Assembly (NCBI RefSeq): GCF_011397635.1
Contig: NC_064762.1
Location: 19,245,479-19,309,478, forward strand
Origin: Epinephelus fuscoguttatus
Lineage: Eukaryota > Chordata > Actinopteri > Perciformes > Serranidae
Direction: 5' to 3'
Length of the DNA: 64,000 nucleotides
The notes beneath the pieces are model-generated. The model was given only the letters and a program-made list of their open reading frames with translations, was not told where the DNA came from and did not search any database. A program made the position numbers and the translations under genes. Shown here one piece after another: positions 58,208 through 64,000 of the stretch (positions are counted from its first letter, which is position 1; each line of letters opens with the position of its first letter).

Positions 58208-59154
58208 TCTGTCTAACAATACACTTGTAGGCAACTTTGAATGCAAACTTGTACTTATGCTGTTGTGTTGGTGCTTAGAGGGTGTCAACACTCCCTAACT
58301 GTGACTGCGGTTACATTATGTCTAATGAGCCCGTGTTGTATTGTGCTTAAATCTGTTTCTTCACACAGTAATGGCCCTTGTTCTCAGGTTACATGGCCCT
58401 GTGTTTCTTGCAACGAGGCTTTTCCTCCGTCATTAGCAGCTAATCTAGATGTGGGATAAAGATACTTGGCCGAATAATCGCAGCAACACATCCGTTAAAC
58501 TCCTTTGGCTTTTTGGTCTTGTGGAGCGCAGCCACCGCTGGCCATCAGCAGGTCTAAGAGCATTACGGATATGCCGAGTCATATGATCCGGTTGCGGCCA
58601 GCACAGCGGCTGAGAGGCACGGGCTTTGGTCACTGCGCTCCCCGCACACTGAGGTGTGTTGAGCGGCTCGTGTGCGGCGGCGCGGCCCCGCAGCTCAAGA
58701 ATGACAGCTTTGATTCCCGTTAAGCCCCGGTGCTTTTCTGAGGCACACCGGGGCTCTAATCGGCGCTGAAAGTCATGAAACACTCCCGGCAAAATGCACC
58801 AGAGCAGCCGCCACGTGAACCAGAGGACCGATGGGAAAGCTGTAGCTCCCTGTGATTTAGTGATTTGGTGCAATAAGTATTCACAGCAGTCTAAAAATAC
58901 TCTATGACAATCTAAAGTCCTGCATTCAAACTGCACAAGCACTGACAGAGAACTGTAGGCTACTTGAGCCTCAAAAGTAGGAGTACTCCTGGAGAGTAGC
59001 TCCATTCAGTGTGCATTATTACTGCTATATTATTAGATTATAGATTTCTTTCATTTAGGCCTAAGCAGAGTTTTAATAGTGTATGGAGCTCATTTTAAAG
59101 TCCTCCTCCAGTCTTTGTATTTGCTTTGCTTCACTTGGTTGTTATATATGTGCA
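58208..59154. other. GC-rich island and flanking sequence downstream of ostm1
   Basis: The segment 58440-58830 is GC-rich with many CpGs and complex sequence, and it holds a 10-bp perfect inverted repeat at 58723-58755. The 186-codon minus frame 59005-58445 shows no domain that I recognise and may be a by-product of composition. It could be a conserved regulatory block or an unrecognised exon. Confidence 0.4.
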
Positions 59155-59330
59155 GCTAATAGGTGTAGATTTGAGGGTGATGTAGGGGATGTGCATTTGA
59201 AAAGGACTTTTGAGAAAATTAAATACATTTACATAAAGTGACGTTGAAAATGAACAGATTGGTGCAGAAAAAATCACTGGAATACAGGAAATTAAGTGTT
59301 TAAAGCTGAACATTTTCTGGCGGAGGACCC
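59155..59330 (+). repeat. fragment of the TAGGTGTAGATTT-type repeat
   Basis: TAGGTGTAGATTTGAGG, TTTACATAAAGTGACGTTG and GAACATTTTCTGGCGGAGGA match the family at 9462-10290 in the same orientation. Confidence 0.6.
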
Positions 59331-59874
59331 TGAAATTTCAAGCTTCATAAATGCTCTCCCTAGAGATAAAACAAAATCAACACCTTTGGTGCAGTTTGAG
59401 TTTGACACTGGAAGCCTTTTTCACTTCTATCTGCTGAAGAGGGAAAAGTGCTGGTTTGGACACCAATCATGGATCAATATGTAACATACAGTAGTGTAAT
59501 GGAAATTTGAAAAAGCAAACTGAGGAACATGTTGTGCGGTGGCGTGAGGAAGTTACGACAGGCCCCAGTGCACACTATCATGCATGTATTGTCTTAGCAC
59601 AAAAAGAGACTTGACATTAGACAACAACATGCATATGACCTAGCAATCAACGCTGCATATCTGACAATAGTATCACAGAAAGTAAGAAATTAATTTGTGG
59701 TGAAGAAGGAACTGAGCTGGAGGGCGAAGCTTTCTTTTAACTGGTCCATCTACATCCAAACCCTTACCTATATGGTGAGCTCTGAGTAGTGACCGAAAGA
59801 ATGAGATCGCAGATACAGTAAGGAGCACAGACATCTGGAGGGATGCTGCTCCTTCGTGTTGAAAGGGGTCAGTT

Positions 59875-60140
59875 GAGGTGTTTTAGGCATCTGATCAGGA
59901 TCCTCCTGGGCGCCTCCCATTAGAGGTGTTCTGGGCACGTTCAACTGTTAAGAGCGGGGCAGACCCAGAACACACTGGAGAGATTAAATATCTCATCTGG
60001 CCTGGGAACACCTCGGGTCCCCCAGGAGGAGCTGGAAAGTGTTGCTGGGAGAGGGATGTCAGGGGCAACTGCTCTGGCCTGCCTACTGTTGCTGCTTCCT
60101 CTGCAAGCTGCAATGCAACCTGCCTCCACCCCAGCTCCTC
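59875..60140 (+). pseudogene. LINE reverse transcriptase C-terminal fragment
   Basis: Reading through frame changes, the segment encodes remnants like SGLGTPRVPQEELESVAGRG, preceded by an R-I-L-L-G-A block, which is the familiar C-terminal end of fish RTE/other LINE proteins (usually ending WERLGVPQEELESVAG). No full domain survives. Confidence 0.55.
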
Positions 60141-60240
60141 CTTTGCATTCTGTGTCTGACTTATCAATGACATTTCTGTTTGTCATTAATACTGCGCTGC
60201 TCTGTTCTGTTCCCAGGGAGTCTTTGCTGCTGCTCTCCAG

Positions 60241-60400
60241 GGCAGGGAGGTTTGCTCTCTCTGCTTCAGGCTTACCTCATTTGCACATGGAAGGGCAGAA
60301 AGATATGCTTTCTCTGCCTCAGGCTTTCCATGTAGGCACATGGAAGGGCAGAGAGGTGTGCTCTCCCTTCAGCTTTCTGCTTAAAGGCAGGTGAAAGAGG
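60241..60400. repeat. 53-bp minisatellite, three units
   Basis: Three units begin GGCAGGGAGG, GGCAGAAAGA and GGCAGAGAGG at a spacing near 53 bp. The first two share TGCTTTCTCTGC-like and GCACATGGAAGG blocks, and the third has diverged. Confidence 0.7.
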
Positions 60401-60597
60401 CTTTATATGTAGGCTCGAGAAAAGGCAGAGAGGCCCCAGAACAGAGCCATACCGCCAAATATAATACTGCAAATGGAAATAGTGGTCCTGGCTGAACCTG
60501 AATAAATGTATTTAGTTACTTTCAGTTACTTTCCTGTTGGGTAGTTTAATTTATAATAATGCATCTTTTTTTTTTTTAATAAACTGATGATCTTTAA

Positions 60598-61583
60598 AGC
60601 CACTACAAGGAACTTTTAACTGGATATGCAAATGTCTCTCGTTTCTGCTGATGTCTGTGCGTGACCTACAACAGCAAATGAGACCATCGGTGTGAAGATA
60701 AGCTATTTCTATATATATATCCATACCTTTAGGAAACTGTCTCCGGTCCGCACCAGGTCGCTTCCAGGACGAAGCGATTTATGGCACTCAGACGACACAC
60801 TTCATCTTACCTAGCTGCTTACATTTAGTTACTCTTACTCCTTCTCGACCCAACGTCCGCGGGGAGTTAAAATAGCAGCAATCATCGAGTGAAAGTTCTG
60901 TGGAAACACTGGACCCACCAACAGTCAGCCACGACTCAGTCACACAGAGAAAATCCAATCCTCGGGAAGTCAGGAAATCCTTCAGGATAAACATTTTGTT
61001 CGCTAGCGATCTAACATTTACCAGCACAATCCTGGCTGGAGCCGGTTGGTCCACGGCGTTAGCTGTCCAGGGAGCCACACACAGAGGCCGAAGGTTGCGC
61101 AGATTCACCCCGCGCCAGCGGGGATGAGGAGAGCAGGGGCCGCGGGGTTGGAACACCTCATCCGGGCCGACGACAGGTACCAGCCAGGCGTCGACAGGGT
61201 CCAGCGAGTGCCGAGAAATAAAGAGGCGAGGCACCGCTCCATACTCAGTCCAAGAAGCCATGGAAGTGCTCGCCAAACAGGCCTTCAGACTTACCAGCCA
61301 ACTGCTGCGTTTACCCTGGCGGCGGTGGCGCTTACGCTGGAGAGGTGGAGTTGGGGCGCGGCAGAGGTGAGCTGGGATCCCCAATAGGAGCAGGGGCAAA
61401 GTTTTCCCGTCTTGTTGTTTCATTCATCCCCAAAACAAACACATGCACGAGCCAGATAAGCGTCTTTACGACAATACGCGCTAGAGCTCATGGGAAATGT
61501 AGGCTTCATTCCGGCAAAACATTACCGCTTTTGTCCACAGGGTCCCCAAAATCAACTCAAAGTGAAAGTTCCTTGTAGGGGTT
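60598..61583. mobile_element. TTAA-flanked DNA transposon carrying a LINE fragment
   Basis: TTAA flanks lie at 60594-60597 and 61584-61587. The termini AGCCACTACAAGGAACTTT and (complement) AACCCCTACAAGGAACTTT match at 17 of 19 positions. TTAA duplication fits Kolobok or piggyBac. The 986-bp body carries, in inverted orientation, the 5' coding region of a LINE (60788-61423), listed separately. No transposase. Confidence 0.75.
60788..61423 (-). pseudogene. LINE 5' fragment with start of APE-type endonuclease
   Basis: The 211-codon minus-strand frame contains YGAVPRLFISRHSLDPVDAW, WRGVNLRNLRPLCVAPWTAN and RIVLVNVRSLANKMFILKDF, then LTSRGLDFLCVTESWL. The last part is the opening of an apurinic-type endonuclease domain of a fish L2-like LINE: N in VNVRSLANK and E in TESWL are the usual metal/catalytic positions. 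It breaks off soon after DDCCYFNSPRTLGREG. The rest of the protein is absent. Confidence 0.8.
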
Positions 61584-62458
61584 TTAATGTGTAAGATATT
61601 AATCTGTAAAGGTGTCAAACAAGCAATGGAATAAAAAGTAATTGCATTGCCTCTAATTCTCACATTTACACAGGAGCTTCAGTTGAGCAGTTTGGAGCTG
61701 TAAAGAGCCTAGTGACTAAGTTTGAGTCATATTGTGAATTTTGTTGTATGACATTTAATTGTTGGCCCCACATTGGTATGATATTTGAGTCTTAATACTG
61801 AGCTCTGTCTTGATCTTTGGCCCCTCATACTTCACCTTGAGAGACAGCTTTTGTTACAGGTCAGATTTTTTGTTAGCTGCAAGGAGACCATTTTTAATTT
61901 TAACTCACAAGTCAAGTGTGCACACTTTACTTTTCTATTATGTGCCTTTTTGTTTAGCCACAAAGTGTGCGTGTGTTTTCTTGGTCACAGTTTATGATAC
62001 AATGCGATGATGGGGGCAGCTTGTTTACCTTCTCATGAACTGACTGCAGTGCAGCAAAAAATACAATCCAGCAGTAATCATGGCCTAATGCCACGTATAA
62101 TTATTGTACACCTAATCCCCCCACAAAGAGCTTTGGTAAGAAAAATGACTGTGAGAATAATATTACTGTAAGTGTTACAGTTTATGTGGAAGAAATTAAT
62201 ATGATTTGGAAACCTGAGTCATATCCTGATCTCGACTGCTTGCTCCAGTTCTCTGCTGGATTAAAGTGGGAAAAAATGTGCTGAGGTTTGTGTTAAAAGT
62301 TCTTTAGAAAATAATAAATAAATAATGATCACTAGAACAGACAATTTATACATACACAAAATAAATGATTATGACAGTTATTGCATTTTAATTTACATTC
62401 AAAATGGTCAGAAATGAATCTGAAATTGCTTTACATAGCTTCATGCAAACAGTCAGTA
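61584..62458. other. AT-rich sequence without recognised features
   Basis: I see no gene, inverted repeats or conserved block here. Confidence 0.5.
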
Positions 62459-62466
62459 CCTTTAGT

Positions 62467-63199
62467 CAGAGGTGTGGACACCAGTCACATGACTTGAACT
62501 CGATTCAGACTCGAGTCACAAATTTAATGACTGTAGACTTGACAATATTAAAAAAACAAACAAACACACTTTCAACTAGACTTGAACTTTAATGACTCGT
62601 GACGTCACTTTGGTTTTAAAATATTTGGAAGCTTACGCCAAGCCTAAATATGAAAAAATATGTTATTTTTTTAAAAGATTTTTTTGGGGCGTTTTGCCTT
62701 TATTTGATAGGACAGTTAAGCGTGAAAGGGGGGGGAGAGAGAGGGAGCAACCAATCAATTAATTTCCTGAATCAACTAACATGAACATTATTTTTTCCCA
62801 GCAAGTGACTCTTGACACCCCCGATACACTTTGAACCAATCTGACAGCATCCACTGAAGTCACTGGAGAGAACCATGAAGACGTAACGTTAGGTTGCTGA
62901 GCACCAGCTGGAAAAGTGATACCAAAGAATAATTTCATTTGTGTACAAAACTATGCAATGCTCAACAAAAAACTAATTTCAGTATGCAAAAATGTGCTGG
63001 TCGAAAATTACTGATGGAAATGCAACAACTTCCCAAAAACTTGTTTCAACACGAAGACACATTTAAAAAGCATTCATGGTGTTTTTAAACTTAATGTATC
63101 ATTATTATGTTGTTGTTTGTCAGTCTTGATTTGGAACTTGAGTGCAAAGACTTGAGACGTACTTGTGACTTTCAAAACAAGGACTTGGTCCCACCTCTG
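62467..63199. mobile_element. hAT-like non-autonomous element
   Basis: The ends CAGAGGTGTGGACACCAGTC and (complement) CAGAGGTGGGACCAAGTC are inverted. They are flanked by CCTTTAGT at 62459-62466 and CTTTTAGT at 63200-63207, an 8-bp hAT-type target duplication with one change. Its AAGTC-rich interior resembles 2937-3990. No transposase. Confidence 0.8.
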
Positions 63200-63450
63200 C
63201 TTTTAGTGCATTAGCAGTGCTCAGAGATGTAGCTATTTAACTTGTAGTTACTGTAATTTTGCTGTAAATGCACGGCTGTATTACATCTGTCCAAAACTAG
63301 ATTCCAAAAGTTTCAATAGATAACTTTTAATTGATTCATTTCTAAAAAGAAAGTGGAAAAAAACCTCCTCAGAGTAAATGTTAGATGAAATCACTGCGAG
63401 GGATACCATGTGATCAATTATGTGACATTTTTTACCAAAATTAATGCTAA
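63118..63450. repeat. tandem duplication including a hAT end, unit 1
   Basis: This unit matches 63570-63890 at an offset of about 452 bp. It starts in the right end of the hAT element (CAGTCTTGATTTGGAACTTG, CTTGGTCCCACCTCTG) and continues past its flank, with shared AACCTCCTCAGA, GATGAAATCACTG, GATCAATTATG and ACATTTT blocks. Confidence 0.8.
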
Positions 63451-63569
63451 TATACTTAATAATATTATTTATTTTATGAATACTGTGTTGTTAAAATAGC
63501 ATTACATTTGGTGAATAGCACATTATGACTTGTTTAAGACTCAAAACTCAAAGTTTAGGACTCTGGACT

Positions 63570-63890
63570 TGTCAGTCTTGTTTTGGGACTTAAGTGCAAA
63601 GACTTGAGACTGACTTGTGACATGCCAAACAGTGACTTGGTCCCACCTCTGCCTTTAGTACATCAATGGTACTCAGGGAACCAACCTATATAACTGAAAA
63701 TTTGTCTTAAATGAACGCTGTATTTTATCTAAAATACTTTTTTTGTTGATTGATTTCTATATTGAAAGCTGAGTTAACAAGCCGGCATCTAAAAACCTCC
63801 TCAGATAGAGCAGGTGTTGGATGAAATCACTGTGTGTGGTGCCAAACGATCAATTATGAGACATTTTCTTGCCAAAATAAAAACAAAAAT
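63570..63890. repeat. tandem duplication including a hAT end, unit 2
   Basis: Second copy of the unit above, diverged by substitutions and indels. It carries a second copy of the hAT right terminus and of the CCTTTAGT flank. Confidence 0.8.
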
Positions 63891-64000
63891 GTCTCTTGAA
63901 CACTCATTGACAGTAAAAATTGACATTATGATAAATCCAGACCTTCAGATTGTGCACCCATTCATCCCTTTCTCCTGAGTGCTCAGCTTAATGTGTGAAC

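Overview
The window looks like a chromosomal segment of a ray-finned (teleost) fish. Three vertebrate genes are split into short exons with GT/AG introns. The rest is AT-rich DNA full of fish-type transposable elements: L2-like LINEs, hAT-like elements, TTAA-flanked Kolobok/piggyBac-like elements, a Tc1-derived MITE and a tRNA-derived SINE. There is nothing bacterial, no CRISPR array and no operon.

Gene layout, left to right. (1) snx3 (+): the last two coding exons (235-359 and 4345-4450), with its 5' part outside the window. (2) nr2e1, also called tlx or tailless (-): a complete nine-exon gene, start near 16821 and stop at 8744. The exons join in phase into a 396-residue orphan nuclear receptor. 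(3) ostm1 (+): a complete six-exon gene, 47116 to 54559, encoding a 308-residue type I lysosomal membrane protein. Read on the other strand, the order and orientation OSTM1(-) NR2E1(+) SNX3(-) is the one I recall for human 6q21, so this is a conserved synteny block. snx3 and nr2e1 are convergent. nr2e1 and ostm1 are divergent and separated by about 30 kb.

Regulatory content. The long nr2e1-ostm1 interval and nr2e1 intron 1 hold several complex-sequence, non-repetitive islands, at about 14520-15280, 18820-19260, 19960-20190, 23480-24080, 32880-33620, 36540-36700, 40480-41100 and 44450-44860. These are the best candidates for nr2e1 neural enhancers. Two contain clear SOX-type motifs. The ostm1 promoter carries a TCTCGCGAGA palindrome and an MiT/TFE-type M-box, TCACATGA.

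Repeat content. There are four TTAA-flanked elements (5328-6087, 28611-31720, 35087-35529, 60598-61583). The last carries a fragment of a LINE 5' coding region between its inverted repeats. Two L2-like copies (28790-30830 and 48033-48930) share one internal deletion junction. Two diverged tandem segmental duplications lie at 21852-23088 and 63118-63890. A 1.2-kb, 22-bp-unit minisatellite at 24600-25780 has a 222-bp higher-order period and repeats TGACTT, the complement of the AAGTCA half-site bound by NR2E1.

The three genes have unrelated cell functions: endosomal retrieval, neural stem-cell transcription, and the lysosomal/osteoclast chloride transporter. They are probably held together by regulatory DNA rather than by a shared pathway. 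I see no unknown protein-coding system. The novelty is in the regulatory and repeat architecture.
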